NCBI RefSeq assembly: GCF_001039355.2
Contig: NW_019774214.1
Location: forward strand, 110,214-174,213
DNA: 64,000 bases
DNA from: Lingula anatina
Lineage: Eukaryota > Brachiopoda > Lingulata > Lingulida > Lingulidae
Reading direction: 5' to 3'
The notes beneath the pieces were generated by a model. It saw nothing but the letters and a program-made list of their open reading frames with translations, did not search any database and was not told the DNA's origin. The position numbers and the translations under genes are program-made. This document shows, in pieces, positions 45,688-59,112 of this stretch. The first letter of the stretch is position 1. Every line of letters starts with the position of its first letter.

Positions 45688-48600
45688 CTATACAATGGGG
45701 ACATTCGCCGAGAACAAGGCACATCGTTTTTCGTGAAGAATATCTCTAAGAACGGCCATGGTTTTCTCTGACTGGTGGGATCTAAAGCCGTGGTAGATAC
45801 TGTCCAAGAGCCAACGCACACCCTCCACCTTGTCCCCACTCTGTAACTGTGTACGGGCGTTCTTCAAATTCACTTGGTTGACCATGTTTCCTGATCGGCC
45901 GGGAAGCTCTCTGGTCAGTGCCATGAGGTCATCGTCAGGCAGGAGGAAAAGTTCGTCAGATAATCTAGAATGAGAAAAGAAAAAAAGGGAAAGAAAGGAT
46001 TATACAGTCTTACTGGACACACACACACACATCCTATTGTGTCGCTGGAGACTATGTTGTAAGTTATTATAGTCACTCAAGAACATGACAGTATGATCAT
46101 GCTTATTATCCCTACTTAAATTTATAGTTCATGTACTTATCATTTTAATTATCCGAACTCCAACACTTCCATGCTGTTAACGTAACACTAGTAAACAGTA
46201 AAGCTTGCAAACGCTTTTGTTTTACTTGATTTATAATTTCTTTGAAATCTTTTAATTAGTTGATGTTATTTGCCAAATGCTATCAGCATCGTCTTTGAAA
46301 CGTAACTAGCTGAGTGTGTTTTACCGATTATCAATTTACCTCAGATACTTCCCAAGTTTTGCCAACCCGATATCATGAATGGCACCGCAAAAGACATAAA
46401 AGTCGTAGTCGGTTTTCCCTTGAAGAATGTCGAGTAGCAGGTTCACCTTCTCATGGACCACGGGATCATTTCCCACGGCAAATGCCTCCTCATTGTCAAG
46501 CACGTCACCATGAAGTAGCCGTTGAACAATATTGTCCACGCCTTGGAACTTGCTATATATTCCGTTTATGAGGTCTGGGCCGTGTCTCTTCAACGCTTGA
46601 AAGTGCCATATTTTTATATTACCTAGAATGAATAAAGTATTTGTATAGTAATGGCAATGGTTATAGTTATTGAAGATTGTCGAAATTAATTGATAACTCT
46701 TTTAAAGCCAGCGTTAATGTTTTATATAAATGGACATGGACATCCTTGAAAATCTTTGTTAAAATGCTTACAGCATATATTATTTTGCACAAAGTTTAAT
46801 TCAACGGGTCACTCACCTGGCTTGCCATTGAAAGGCATCTTAATAGGATTATTAAGGCTGAGATGCCACAGAAAGATAATTTTACAACACACAGATATGG
46901 CACTGTGAAGTTATCGTTGGTTTAGCCATCCCAAGATTAATTTGAAAACAAACAGAAATGTGCAAATATCAAAGAAACTGTTAACTGTTGACAATTTTTC
47001 ACAGCAACTGTCTTCTTCTTTTTTTTTTTTTTTTTTTTTGCCATTTTAAGCCTCATAGACAAACTTTGTGCAGTGTGCTCTTACCTTCCTCATCTGAGCG
47101 TGGGAAGTAGAAATCCGCCGAATACATGACCACCGGACCCTGGCGAGAGTCGCAATGCCTGTATGGTACGGGCTGGCCCCGGGGCCTGTTAAGCAGCTCA
47201 GCTGGTAGACTACGTGTTGGAGGATCGTTGTGTTCGTTGACGCAGTGCGGGCAAACAATGAAATCATCACGTGGACTTCCCGGGCACTCGCGCTCCATGG
47301 TCTTGCGATAGGTACGATACAGGTCATTGGCGGCCCGTTTCAACCTGATGACGTCTTTGCCCCTGACGGCGACTTTAATTACGCCATTGTTGGCTTGTCT
47401 TGGCAACGTGTACCTTTCGAGCAGTACCTGGACATTGGTGAACTGCGCACAGGCGCCATCTTTCCAGTCAATCCTGCTCCTTTCATTTCCCATGTGGAGG
47501 GCGTGGTGGAGAAGGACTGCGCTGCGCTCATAGAGGCCAGTTGGGCAAGGGTCCGGGAAGTGAAACTCTAAGGTAATCTGGACGTCATCTTTTGGCGCGA
47601 AATCCGGCCAATTCGCTGAGAGATCCGTCGGACGGGATTCCGTCAGTAGCCATGGCACGTGGAGCTTGTCTGTCGTCTTTGCCTTAGCATCTTTGCTTTC
47701 ACGACCTTTGACCACGTAACCAATCTCGAATTTCGTCAGGAGGTCTATCATTGCATTTACATCGGCTCTCTCGAGCTTGAATTCCTCCCACAAACATTCC
47801 AACATGGGTCTACTGATGACACCCTTCTGCAACACGTCCTGCCTGTCGGCTTTAAACCTCTCCTCTGTGTATCGGTTGCGGAAAGGAAGTTTATTGTACA
47901 TGAGAAATTCTTCCATGTTGTTTCGCAATACTGCTTTCAGAAAACCGATGATGACATCATGCTTGTGGAAGACGAGTTCACGAAGGTCATTCTCGCTCTC
48001 TGCGTACCAATGCACTCCACCTGTATCACGGAGATAATGTAAGATATCCTCGGGGTCGCTGGCTGGGGCTGGGTTGGCTGGGCTGGCGTCTGACGGCGAC
48101 GGAATCAGATCAGACAGTTTAAGAAAAAGTTCACTTTTTTTGAACTTGGCTTCTTCAATTTCTTCAATCTTCTGCAGCCACGATTCAGGGATTATTTTCT
48201 TCTTCTTTTCGGCAGCATCTGTCAAATATACTTCAATCTCTTTGATGCCCTCTCCCGTACTGGAACTAACGATATAAATCTTCTTGACGATTGCTGGTGG
48301 GGTATCTCGTAATTTCTCGAATTTCTCCAATTTCTCTGTGTAAGCTTCTCTTAACGCTTCGTCAACGTTCTCTTCTTCCATCTTTCCTTTAATTTTAGTG
48401 ACAGCCACTTCAAGTTTATCCTTCCTGTTTTGAAGGTGTTTTCTGACAGCATCTTCAACTTCTTCTCGCTTGCTATTCACTTCTTCAAACCCCAGCAAAT
48501 CTGAATGTGTTCCAACCAACGCTATGGTTGTCTCAGGTGTTCTAGAATAAATATTATCAATCCAGTCGCCTATCTGAACTCCAAAGTCATCCCTTATGCG

Positions 48601-51600
48601 TAGGCGTAGGTCGAAGACTAATAGTGCTAAAGCCTGCACAGTCAGAAATAAATTGTATGCAACTTTGTATATGTCGTGCCCACCAAAGTCGTTGATGTTC
48701 AAAAACACGTTCTCTCTCGGCTCCCACAACTGCTGCTCCACCACGTGGGTTCGGTTAGCCTTTGACGTCAGAGATGGTTGCCTGGCGACCAATGATTTCA
48801 CAAGGCTTGTTTTCCCGGTTTCAGTTTCTCCAAGCACGTGGACTTGCAATCTTGACGTTGATGCTGACTCTGAATGCGCCAAGTCATCCAAGTAACGGGC
48901 TATGGCAGAGCTTCCTCTCGCCACCACCTCTGGCGGGGGTTGAACCAGTTCGGGATTTTCTTTCACATTCACCTTGGCTACATCCATTATGAACCTCAAA
49001 TCTGTTGGCAATTTTGAGATTTTGTTACCGTCCAGGCGTACCTGCCGAAGATGACTCAGGGAGCCCATCTCTGGTGCAACTCGTTCCACTTTGTTTTTGG
49101 AAATGTCAAAAAGTTTCAAATGCCGCATTTGCTTGATCTCTTTTGGGATTTCTTTAATGTTGTTGTGATTGAGATCCAGGTGTTCAAGCCTGAATAAGCT
49201 GCAGATCTGTGTGGCAATTTCTTGCAGCTCGTTTTCCATGAGATTGAGCTCTTTCAGGTTCTTGAGGTCTCGTATATCTGCTTTGACTTCTGTGATGCTA
49301 TTTCCTCCCAAAAGCAAGTGTTCCATATTCAGCAATGTGAGCACTGACGACGGCAATTCTTTCAGCTGGTTATTAGAGAGGTTAAGCCGCTTCAGGCTGC
49401 CAAGCGCTTGTATTTCTGGTTGAACTTCCGCTATTTGGTTGCGACTCAAGTCAAGTGTCTCTAGCCTTTTCAGATGAAACAGTGGTTCAGGTATTTCAGT
49501 AAAAAGGTTTTCGCACAGGTTTAAGTGTATGATGTTTCCAAGCGATTGGAACTTTGATGGCAATGTCACAAGTCCATTCTTTCTCACGTCCAGATTCTCA
49601 AGTTTTTTCAGTCGCCGCAATTTACTGGGTAGAGATTTCAATTCATTGTCAGAGGCATTCAGCTTCTTCAGGTTCACTAAATGTCTCACTTCCGGAGGAA
49701 TTTCTTTGATGGAGCACTTGAAGAGAGACAACTCTTCCAAGGACCCGAGGCTAGACAATGGCAAAGACGAGAATGACCCGGATAATGAATTTTCAGAGAT
49801 GTAAAGCTTGCGGAGGCTGGTAAGCCGCTTGACATCTGGGCTTACGTCCTTGATACTGGTCTTACTGAGGCTTAGCTCCTCCAGGGTTTCAATGTCACAG
49901 ATGTGCTGTGGGAATGACTTCATTGTGTTACCGGAGAGGTAGAGCTTCTCCAACTTTGTGAACTGTGCAACTTGGAATGGTATGTCTGTTAAGCCGCATT
50001 GCTTCATTTCCAACTCCTCAAGAGAAATCACCGTGCAAACCTCTACCGGGAATGATGAGAACGCGTTCCTGGACAAGTACAGGCGTTTCAAGTGGCGCAA
50101 TTTTCTGATTTCGTCTCTGACCCGTATCAGTTTCGTGTTCCTCAGGTTGAGCTCCTCCAATGTTCCAATCCAGCAAACTGGCAAAGGGAACTCTGTCAGC
50201 TTGTTGAAGGAGAGGTCTAGTGATTTCAGGCGCCTTAGTTTCTTCACCTCAAATGGCACGTGCCTGAAAACGTTGCAGCTTAAATTAAGTACCTCCATCT
50301 GCAGAAGATTGCATACTGTCATGGGAAAAGAGTACAGCCTATTTCTGGAAACGTTAATTTTTTTCAACATAGTGGGCAACTTGAAGGGTACTTCCTTAAT
50401 GGCATTGTCGCTGATGTCTAGCTCTTCAATGGTATCCATGTCAGATAGCACGGATGGAAATTCTTTGAGTTTGTTTCTAGATAGATTCAGTCTTTTCAAG
50501 GCCTGAAGTTGCTTGATCTCTGAGGGAACTGTCGTAATGTTGTTGTGACTGAAGCTTAAGTCCTGGAGAGCTCCCAAGGAACACACCTGCAGTGGAAACG
50601 TCTCGGTCCTATTTCTAGATAAATTCAACTTTTCCAACAGCTTCAATTGCGCGAATTCCTCAGGCACTGAACTTATGTCATTGTTGCATAGACTCAGATC
50701 ACGAAGTGACTCCATCTGACAAAGATGCAACGGAATTTCGGTGAGTCGATTCCACGAGAGGTCGATCTTTTCTAAATTTTGAAGTAATTTAATTTCTGGT
50801 GGTATGTGGGTGATGTCATTCTTTATCAGAAGGAGCTTTCGTAGACTTGACAGCTGAAGAACTGCTTGTGGGAATGCTTCCAAATGGCACCAGGAGAGGT
50901 CCATAGACTCAAGGCAGCTCAGTTGCTCTATCTCACCTGGGACGTCTTTGATCTTGTTGTTGTTCAGGACAAGATCTTCCAGCTCTGTTAGCTGACAAAC
51001 GTCCAGTGGGAAGAATTCTAACTCATTCCGGGCTAGATTTAACCTCTTCAGGTTACTAAGGTCTTTAACTTCTGGTGGAACGGTTGCAATTCTGTTGTTG
51101 TTTAAATTCAAATGTTGGACAGAGCGGAGTATGGGTATATTGGTTGGAAATTTGTTAATCTTATTCCCAGAGAGGTCTAATGTATGCAGTTTGCGGGAAA
51201 AGCATTCCTGCTTTAAGTCCCTTGCCCTAGAGATATTTTCTCCGGGAGTGCTTGGGGATGAAACATGCCCTGTCACAATACTGGATACTTGAGCATTCTC
51301 TGGTGGAATACCGGATACTGGAGCACTCTCTGGTGGAATACCGGATACTGGAGCACTCTCTGGTGGAATACCGGATACTGGAGCCTTCTCTGGTGGAATA
51401 CCGGAGACTGGAGCATTCTCTGGTGGAGTACCGGAGACTGGAGCATTCTCTGGTGGAGTACCGGAGACTGGAGCATTCTCTGGTGGAATACTGGATCGGG
51501 GAGCATTCTCTGCTGGAATACTGGAGACTGGAACATTCTCTGGTGGAATACTGGGAACTGGAGCATTTTCTGGTGGAATACTGGGAATTCTGTCTTCTGC

Positions 51601-53223
51601 TGGTGAGGTATCTTTGATGTCGTTGCTGCTCAAATTGAGAACTTCTAATGCCCCTATATTACATAAGTACGGGGGCAATTCATTCAACAAATTCCACGAA
51701 AGATCAACTTTTTTTAATTTCTTGTAAGAGCGTATTTCGGGAGACACGTTGAATATCTTGTTTTTCCTTAAATCCAAATTTTCCAGATTGTCCAAGACAC
51801 CACCTGGTGGCGGGAAAGACCCCAAAGCATTTCTGGATAGATCTAGATGTTTCAAATTTGTAAGCTTTTTAATTTCTTTTGGCACCGATTGAATACCAGT
51901 CTTCGACAGGCCAAGTTCCTGTAAATTGGTCAGCTCACACAATGGCAATGGGAATTCACAAAGCTGGTTTTGGGACATGTCTAACTCTGTTATTTTGGTC
52001 AGTTGCTTTATTTTCTTTGGTACCTCTTTGATTTTGTTGCCCTTGATGGATAGTCTCTCCAGAGCTGGCAGGTCACATATGGATTCAGGAAATGTTTGCA
52101 GACATGAATTGGAAACATCAAGTCGTTTTAGTCCTTTGAGGTTAATTGTTTCTGGGGGGAAGTTAACATGAGAACTGCACACATTATATAGACGGATTTT
52201 TTTGGGTGAAGGCATATCGCATGAGGAATCTTCATCTTCAATTCCTGGTGACATATGTACTTCGAAACCACTATTTTCTCCATCACATCCATTACTTGAT
52301 GATTGATAAAAAAAGTCACCAAAGTCATTTTCGTCGTCACATCCGTTATTTGATGATTGATAAGATAAGTCACTCAAGTCGATTTCTTCATCACATCCCT
52401 TGCTTAATGCTGGATTAGACGAGTCAGAATCAGAGTCTTCTGGTGATGAGTTGTCCGATGACTCACAATGATAACCAGACTCGACCGTTTCCATCCCTGC
52501 TGATTCAGCACTATATAGAACTTCTTCACTGACACCAGTATCCAATTGTACCTTTGATGAATCTGAAACGAAACCACTGTGCCCTTGTCCTGACAAGTTA
52601 CTATGCGATGTGCTTGCGTCATCCCCATCATTGCGTCCTGCAGCATGATCTGTGTTTCGTTCTTCACGCTCTGTTCGGAATATAGGGGCAGGTAACAGGC
52701 CACTGGAACCGAAGTTTTCAATTTCCACTTGTGACAGATCTATTGTATGGTACCCCAAATCTGTCGAGTGTCCCGAGTCAATGTTCACAGGTGCTGTCTT
52801 CAGGGAACTTGGTGGTACACCGATCAGAGGATTGCCGCTGATATCCAACTCCTCTAGAGAACGCAGCGCACACACCTCTGGTGGAAGGCAGTGGAATTTG
52901 TTACCAGCAATGTTTAATTTCCTCAGGTTACTGAGAGTGCTAATCTCGTGGGGAATTTTATTGATGCCTGTTGCTTCTAGGTCCAGTTGCTCCAAGGACG
53001 TGATGGTAAAGACACTCAAGGGTACTCCACTCTCTTCAAAATCGATGCCTGTCAGCTTCAGTGTTCTTAGCCCACTGCAGTGACTGATTGAAGATGGAAC
53101 AGCCGAGGAAAGATGGCTGAGATCGAGACTGACCCAGGTTTTGACTTCATCGGGACAGGGTTCGTCGTCGCCGATAGAGGTTAGAAGGGAGAACTTCTCT
53201 GCGTCGCTTTTCTCCTCACCCAT
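45688..53223 (-). CDS. Roco protein: LRR-Roc-COR-CARD, 3 exons
   Basis: Exons 47085-53223 (start ATG at 53221-53223), 46340-46622 and 45688-45964; phases join to 6699 bp, about 2232 residues. Order: LRRs (about residues 25-155), an acidic Ser/Asp-rich linker (180-345), LRRs (350-540), a 10-residue repeat region (about 541-645), a long LRR block (about 670-1440), a Roc GTPase domain and a COR domain (about 1700-2040). Exon 2 then encodes a CARD-like domain. Roc motifs are visible: P-loop GETETGKTS (about 1463), switch-II NDFGGHD (about 1511), and base-binding VGTHSD (about 1571). Roco proteins are GTP-regulated dimers. LRR-Roc-COR without a kinase is as in MFHAS1-type proteins, and a CARD tail suggests recruitment of CARD partners in immune or death signalling. 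The single 6.1-kb exon is unusual but seen in MFHAS1-like genes. If the exon-1 donor is not used, the frame stops ten codons later and gives a CARD-less form. Confidence 0.88.
46340..46622 (-). CDS. CARD-like exon of Roco gene
   Basis: A 283-bp exon between CTAG acceptor and GTAAAT donor. It encodes a helical domain with the CARD pattern ALKRHGPDLINGI, DNIVQRLLHGDVLDNEEAF, HEKVNLLLDILQG, FYVFCGAIHDIG, LAKLGKYL. It splices in frame directly from the GTAAGA donor at 47084. Confidence 0.8.
46817..46857 (-). other. Possible 41-bp cassette exon in Roco gene
   Basis: Bounded by CTCAG acceptor and CCAG|GTGAGT donor, and conserved in copy B. Its length (41) is not a multiple of three: including it shifts the frame, and TAA follows as the third codon of the CARD exon. 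It may be a regulated stop cassette or simply not an exon. Confidence 0.35.
51282..51587 (-). repeat. 30-bp coding minisatellite in Roco LRR region
   Basis: Ten units of 30 bp, encoding ten-residue repeats of the type IPPENAPVSG between two LRR blocks. Unit length keeps the frame whatever the copy number. Adjacent units are nearly identical in the middle, so copy number is likely polymorphic. Confidence 0.92.
52250..52430 (-). repeat. Acidic repeat in Roco linker
   Basis: Three imperfect units with the pattern NGCDxENDFGDFFYQSS (one as KGCDEEIDLSDLSYQSS). They are likely disordered and could serve as docking motifs. Confidence 0.7.
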
Positions 53224-54521
53224 GGTGCTGCTGTGTTTGGACGTGTAGACGATATGCTTATGCTTTGCTGAAAAGTATATATATTTGAGATTATGCTGTG
53301 ATCACATTGGGGTCTCTTTTCTTTTATAACGCCCTTATTACTAGTACTTTCCTAAAAACATATATTCAGGATTTCTGTCTACCGTACAATCCAAGTAAAT
53401 ACCGAAAATGCACACGTAGATTAAATTTGCAACAAATTAACATTGTAAACCACAAAAGTGTTGACAAAATTACACCTCTCTTTTGAGATTTTAGTTTCTG
53501 TTTTAGAATAATCTGAAGTCTATATGCATGTTCACTGGAAACTAAGCATTCCACATTTCTAAAAAATCTCAACAGAATACCATGAACAATGTGACTAACT
53601 AAAAAAAGGTCAAGATTATAGGATTGCGGAACATGCATTTGGATGAATATAAGAAGAATGTGAAAGATATTTCTCTCAAAGCATAAGACTGTTCAGACGT
53701 CTTGATGGTTTAGCCATTTTCTGTGAGGACAGTTTACCACCGTTACAACTAAAGAAAACTGAAATACCCAAATTAATGGAGAGAGAAAATACTGGCCAGA
53801 ATTTAACAAAGGGATCATTTTAATACAAAATCTGCCTTTACGGTATTCTGCTGCAGCACAACAGGAAGATGTAAAATCTATGCATCGATTAGAATTGAGT
53901 GCTGAAAATTTAATTATTTATGGGTTGAAAACTTAAGACACGTGTTGTTTAAAAAGCTTACACAGTACTGCTTAAACAGATCAGCAACCAACGTTGCCTT
54001 TGCCATAGCTTTCAACATTATGTTTTTTTTTGTCTTAGGGCGTACTGGGTGTGCAGGTCTTAAAACGCCGCGTCTGCCACCTTTAGAACCTTGACCCTCT
54101 GGGTGTCACCTACCAGTGGGTCTTAACAAACTGCACCTGTCACCTTAAGTACCTTGTCTCTGTGGTTGTCACCCTCCTACGGGGTTTTTAATACCGCGCT
54201 TGATTTCTCAAATGCCTCACTGATAGGTGGTTCAAACAAAACAAGATTTGGTATAGGGGGCTTACTATCAGAAAAAACTACCGAAATCTGATTAAGAAAA
54301 TGTACTTGTACACATTTGTTTGACGGGGTATTGAAATCATAGGAAATAATCCACGCTAGCATCAGTGCCTTTTACATTGTTGATTTAAAACCCGTTAAAT
54401 ACACCTTACCTAATATCACAGCTTTAAGCCCGTGTAAATAACCCGCATATCCATAGCAGATCTTGGAACAGTATGTAGAAAATGACATAATGCAACGTAA
54501 TCATTTTAGAGTGAATATGAT
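53224..54521. other. Divergent spacer between Roco and EF-hand genes
   Basis: No supported gene; it holds the Roco 5' flank. A loose duplication (GGTCTTAA, GTGTCACC) is seen at 54040-54190. The missing first EF-hand exon was not found here. Confidence 0.45.

Positions 54522-54591
<70 letters not shown>
54522..54591. repeat. Poly-T tract of 70 bases
   Basis: An uninterrupted T run just 5' of the EF-hand exon. Confidence 0.95.
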
Positions 54592-54593
<2 letters not shown>

Positions 54594-54697
54594 ATTGGCT
54601 TCCTGTTATAACGCGATTTTCATCGCCAAAAGGCTACTTCTTGTAGTCACCAATCATTGCTCGACTCAATGTTATATTGCATTACTAATAAAATTAG

Positions 54698-55650
54698 TTC
54701 TTAAAGACAAAGACTTTGACATGGAAATCACCAAAAAAGAGTACGTTGATGCTGTCGTCGACAGAATATACCGTTACATGGACAAGGAAAGGGCAAATAT
54801 TTTTGCACCAATGTGGACATGTACATGGCAGCATTTTTGGTATAATAGGGGCCCCAGAGGTCGTAAAACCTTTGACGACATGATAAAAGACCATCGTCAC
54901 ATCCTTACCAGCCCCCACTACATGGAGAGCGCCAAAAAATGGATCAACGTCTTTTTTGACACAGTTCTTGCTCGTGGGAAAGAGACGATCTCCTTAGACG
55001 AGTACAGTGTGTTTCTGAAATGCTTAGGTGTTCACCCTTTGTCGGCCAAATCCGCCTTTCACTCGCTTGACACTGACAGCAACAGTTTGATCAGTAAAAA
55101 GGAGTTTTTGAATGCTAATAGGTTGTTTTGGACTGCGCCTAATTCTACAGAGGGTGATCATTTCTGGGGCCCAATGTTGGCTTGGAGCGCATTCACTGGT
55201 AAATGCACTTATCATTTGTTTATTTCCTCATAGAATCCTTGTTTATCAATCATCTTTGGAGTGATCTCCTCCAAGTTTATTTGTGGAACTCAAAGATTGA
55301 CAAATTATTTGATATGGCACTCTAGCCAACATTCTTATACCCACTGGCACTTATTAATTGGATAAAAAGGATTGATCCTACAAACAAAAATGATCAATAA
55401 AGTTTTGAACCTTAATACGAATATTTGAATAAATGTTTAAGCGACTGTCAAAATCAGTTGTTATTTGCATGAAAAATAATCTTATGGTCAAGGAAGATAA
55501 AATAAAACAAAACAATGAGGCTTGGGCACACCAGTTTGGTAAAATAACACTTTTAAAATGGGTAGAACGGTAGTTTATATTATCTCTTTTGCAGGAACTT
55601 CTGAAAAGACACGCATGATCAACGTTCTTCATCCAAGAAGAAATAACTAA
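54698..55650 (+). CDS. EF-hand protein resembling sarcoplasmic calcium-binding protein, 5' incomplete
   Basis: Exons 54698-55198 (acceptor ATTAG) and 55595-55650 (stop TAA), with matching phases; about 184 residues are visible. A degenerate first EF-like loop (DKDFDMEITKKEY) is followed by a helical middle and one canonical loop, DTDSNSLISKKEF, in which the metal-binding positions D, D, N and E are in place. The size and spacing (two to three working loops in about 185-200 residues) fit invertebrate sarcoplasmic calcium-binding proteins, cytosolic calcium buffers. The incoming phase shows that a short first exon encoding the start is missing or lies upstream. The polyF ORF across the T run is not coding. 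Confidence 0.75.
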
Positions 55651-56718
55651 GCGATACGGGCTAACCTTCTAGAATATTTCGGTGTGGTGAGCAATAATAA
55701 ACAATACTTGGGTACGCTAGGTAAAACAGAATAACACCCTAAATATATTTGTATATTATTAAAAAGTGAAAAATATTTTTTATAAATTACCCAGTAAAGA
55801 CGTTTCGTATATTGTGGTGTTGACGTTTGTGTGAGTTTTTATTCTGCAATCAAATGTCAAGTATGTAGATTTTACTTAGGTGAATGCAGGCATTGTATCT
55901 CTTTCACCCTACCTGCGGTGTATGATTTCTCAAAATTAGGTTTGTTTATCGACGCCTGGTTTGTCAATAACTGATTACGATATGCTGTTCAACCGATAAC
56001 AATAAAAACGCCAGCAGCTTAAATACAGAAAATAGGTCAGCATTTAGACCAGAATCTTTGATATTCCAGTACCCGTGTCCCTCTGGATATATGTTCTGTT
56101 ACGTGTCTCCTGAAGGCTGTATTTTACTCCCGTACAAATCATACATGGCCTCTGTCACTGCCTGTGGATTGAGGTACACTCCCACCATGCCTAAGAGATC
56201 ATGTCCCCACCTGTCCTGCACAGCCTGTCATTATTAGTCCCTACATTTATATTGCTGATTACAAGGAGTTCTAAGAAAAGAGCGCTTTTAGCTAGAACCC
56301 CTAAAGAAAGTAAGGCACGGTATTGAGACATGTCACTCCTCTCCAGGCCATTTAAAGTTTTAAACTGAATTCATGAATTTAACACAGAAAATATATCTTA
56401 AACTGCACACGGTGACTAATATAAAAATATTAAACTGTAAAAGTAAAAGCAATGCACCGCTGGTTTCGATTACTTTTTAGAAACTGATATCTTGAGTGTT
56501 TAAAAATTGATAGGCCTGGCAGCTACTTAGTGCGTCGTACAGCTAGTATGGTAAACGTAGAACGAGATCAACTTGTTAAGTTATTGTTTATTTCTACCCG
56601 TATGACCTCCAGCATTCACACTTACCACAAGTAAACATCTTTTTTTAAAAATAGGTCGTGCGTCGTGTACATTTTACTTCATAAGTTATACGTGAATAAG
56701 CAAAAGGCATCCCTCTCC

Positions 56719-56752
<34 letters not shown>

Positions 56753-57643
56753 TACACACACACACACATACACACACACACAAGCAGTATAGCCTACAGT
56801 GGACTTTTGTTGTGCATAAACGCGCTCGCATGAGCGTGCGTGCGCTCATATGACCACAATATCCGCCATGCTAGTTATTAACACTCCGACAAGATATACA
56901 CCCCTTTCGGTTGTTCAAAGTGACATACGGTATTCGTGTATCCAGGTATTTCCTTACTTTCACTTTCGAATTTCAAACAACGGTATATAATCTGCCCACA
57001 GAGACGAACCATTTTGTGTCGTCAAGTTTAGTGCTGGTTCTTCACATAATCATACAGATGGGACCTTAAAACTATTCCTTCCGCTAGTCCTGTAATTTAT
57101 GCTAATATATCGTTTCTGTTATGTAAAATAACGCCAGCATATCTTACCTGATTCATGGACTTGCAACCCTGTACCTTCAGCAACCGCCCTAGTAACGTGG
57201 TGATAAAGCCCCGCCTCGTTTTAGATGGGACGCCGGATGTCACTTTAACTTTACCGGCTTTTTATAAATTTTGAACTATCACCAAAACAAATAATGCCAG
57301 AAACAAAACATCTTTTCTTTCAAAGCATGACGATAGATACATTGCCTTGTTATCAAGTATCTATTTCTCGCGTGCGCGAACTTGAACGAGTGCACCTTAA
57401 CACGGAAGTAGTTTTATGTGGGAAATACCAGGTTTCGTTCACTAACGCCATCTACTGGTAGAAGGAAAAATTGATCTGTATACCGCAGTGGTGTGGATTA
57501 CTACTACATAAGAACATGGTCTGAAATTCGCCTTCATCATTAAGTTCTGTGTGCCTGTATATGGTGTCATCACAAATGGAAGGCAATATTTTTCCCGCGT
57601 GTAAGAAGAGACAGTGGGGTGGCTTGCACAAGCCCCCTCCAGC

Positions 57644-57691
57644 CTGTGTGTGCGTGTGTGTGTGTGTGTGTGCGTGTGCGTGTGTGCGTGC

Positions 57692-57722
<31 letters not shown>

Positions 57723-57776
57723 CGTGTGTGTGCGTGCGTGCGTGTGTGTGCATGTCCGTGTGTGAGTGAGTGCGTG
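57644..57776. repeat. (GT)n/(GC)n-rich microsatellite
   Basis: Long alternating purine-pyrimidine tract of GT with GC interruptions, a Z-DNA-prone sequence. Confidence 0.95.
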
Positions 57777-58142
57777 CGGGCGTTTTAACACGGTCATCTC
57801 TTGTCTTAATTTTTAAAGAAATCAAGGAGACACAGGTCTGACGTATTTCAATCTGACTGTACTTTTAAGCATTATATGCAATTGCACACGTGGCTGTTTA
57901 TATGGACTTGTCACAGAAAAGTTGTCTATATATATGTTAGATTTTCTCTAAACCTAGATAAAAAGAAACAAGCACACGTGCTTAGACACACTCACACGAG
58001 TTCTAGCGTGCGTTTCAAGTTTACTTCAACAAGAAATAAAGTCATAACACGCCTTAAAAAGTATATTAAGTGATCAAAAATTGTGATAACTTTAAAAAAG
58101 TATAAAGTATGTATTTTCTAATCTTAATGGATACTTTTACTG

Positions 58143-58200
58143 ACTTATTTATTTATTTATTTATTTATTTGTTTGTTTGTTTGTTTGCGTGTTTGTTTTA
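58143..58200. repeat. (TTTA)n(TTTG)n microsatellite
   Basis: TTTA units followed by TTTG units. Confidence 0.9.
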
Positions 58201-59075
58201 TTTTATCATCACTTCACAAAATTACAAAGTAATTATTTCATCATAAATAAACTCCGCCCCCAACTGTTTTATGCCTAAAGGTATGCACAAGTGCATACAC
58301 AAAATGAAACGCCACTTCCAAGCAGTGTGTTAACCTCCCAACACAGACAACACATTATCCTAATTCAATGTTTGTTCTATGGGCGGCTTGGATAGAATGG
58401 CATTTTTTCTGAATGCTTGAAGGTAATTACTGACAAATACGTCCCGTGTGGTCGGATGTGATATTTATGATATTTACAAGAAGGGGAGGGGGTGGAAAGA
58501 AATGCCTACATATCAAAGTTCCCTTTCTCTACAATTACAGATACCTGTGCCGAAGGACCTTAAAAAGATGCATTTAAAAACGGAGACGCATTTATTCTAA
58601 GTTATTGTAATGTTTGTGTCTGTCAATTACGTCATTGCCCATTTTTAATGTTTATTTGAAGTAAAAGAACCAGTGGGTGAGGGATCACCCAAGTCGCGCG
58701 CCTTTCTTTGGTTAAACAAAAACTAAACATACACAACACACCTTTTAACGGGAACGATTACACAACCACATCATTTACATTAAATACAACTTCAGTGTCA
58801 CTTGTTAATGGCTGTTTTATCTATTAAGAGGCATTTTTCATTCTAACTTCAAGTTCAATTAAGGAATTAACAATGGAATAACATAAATCCAAAACACCAA
58901 GCATTAACAGGTGTCAGGAGAGAAGGAATATCTCCACACAGGGAGTGTCAGCGTGTTTAGGAGGAGGTGGTGTGTCCAAGGCACTCCAGACAGACTTTCA
59001 CGATCTGAGGTTCAAGTTTTATTTCGTTCAAGACACGCGTGCATTTGACTAACTAAGGAGGGGTTTGGATTACGG

Positions 59076-59112
<37 letters not shown>

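Noticed and set aside
47053-53083. Many plus-strand ORFs of 60-180 codons opposite the Roco gene
   Set aside because: They are antisense shadows of LRR, COR and minisatellite codons; no splice signals or family motifs.
54463-54700. Long polyF start of the EF-hand ORF
   Set aside because: It is translation through a 70-T tract. The acceptor at 54696-54697 and the required phase show that the exon begins at 54698.
57442-57825. ORFs rich in His/Thr/Arg or Cys/Val
   Set aside because: Translations of a GT/GC microsatellite.
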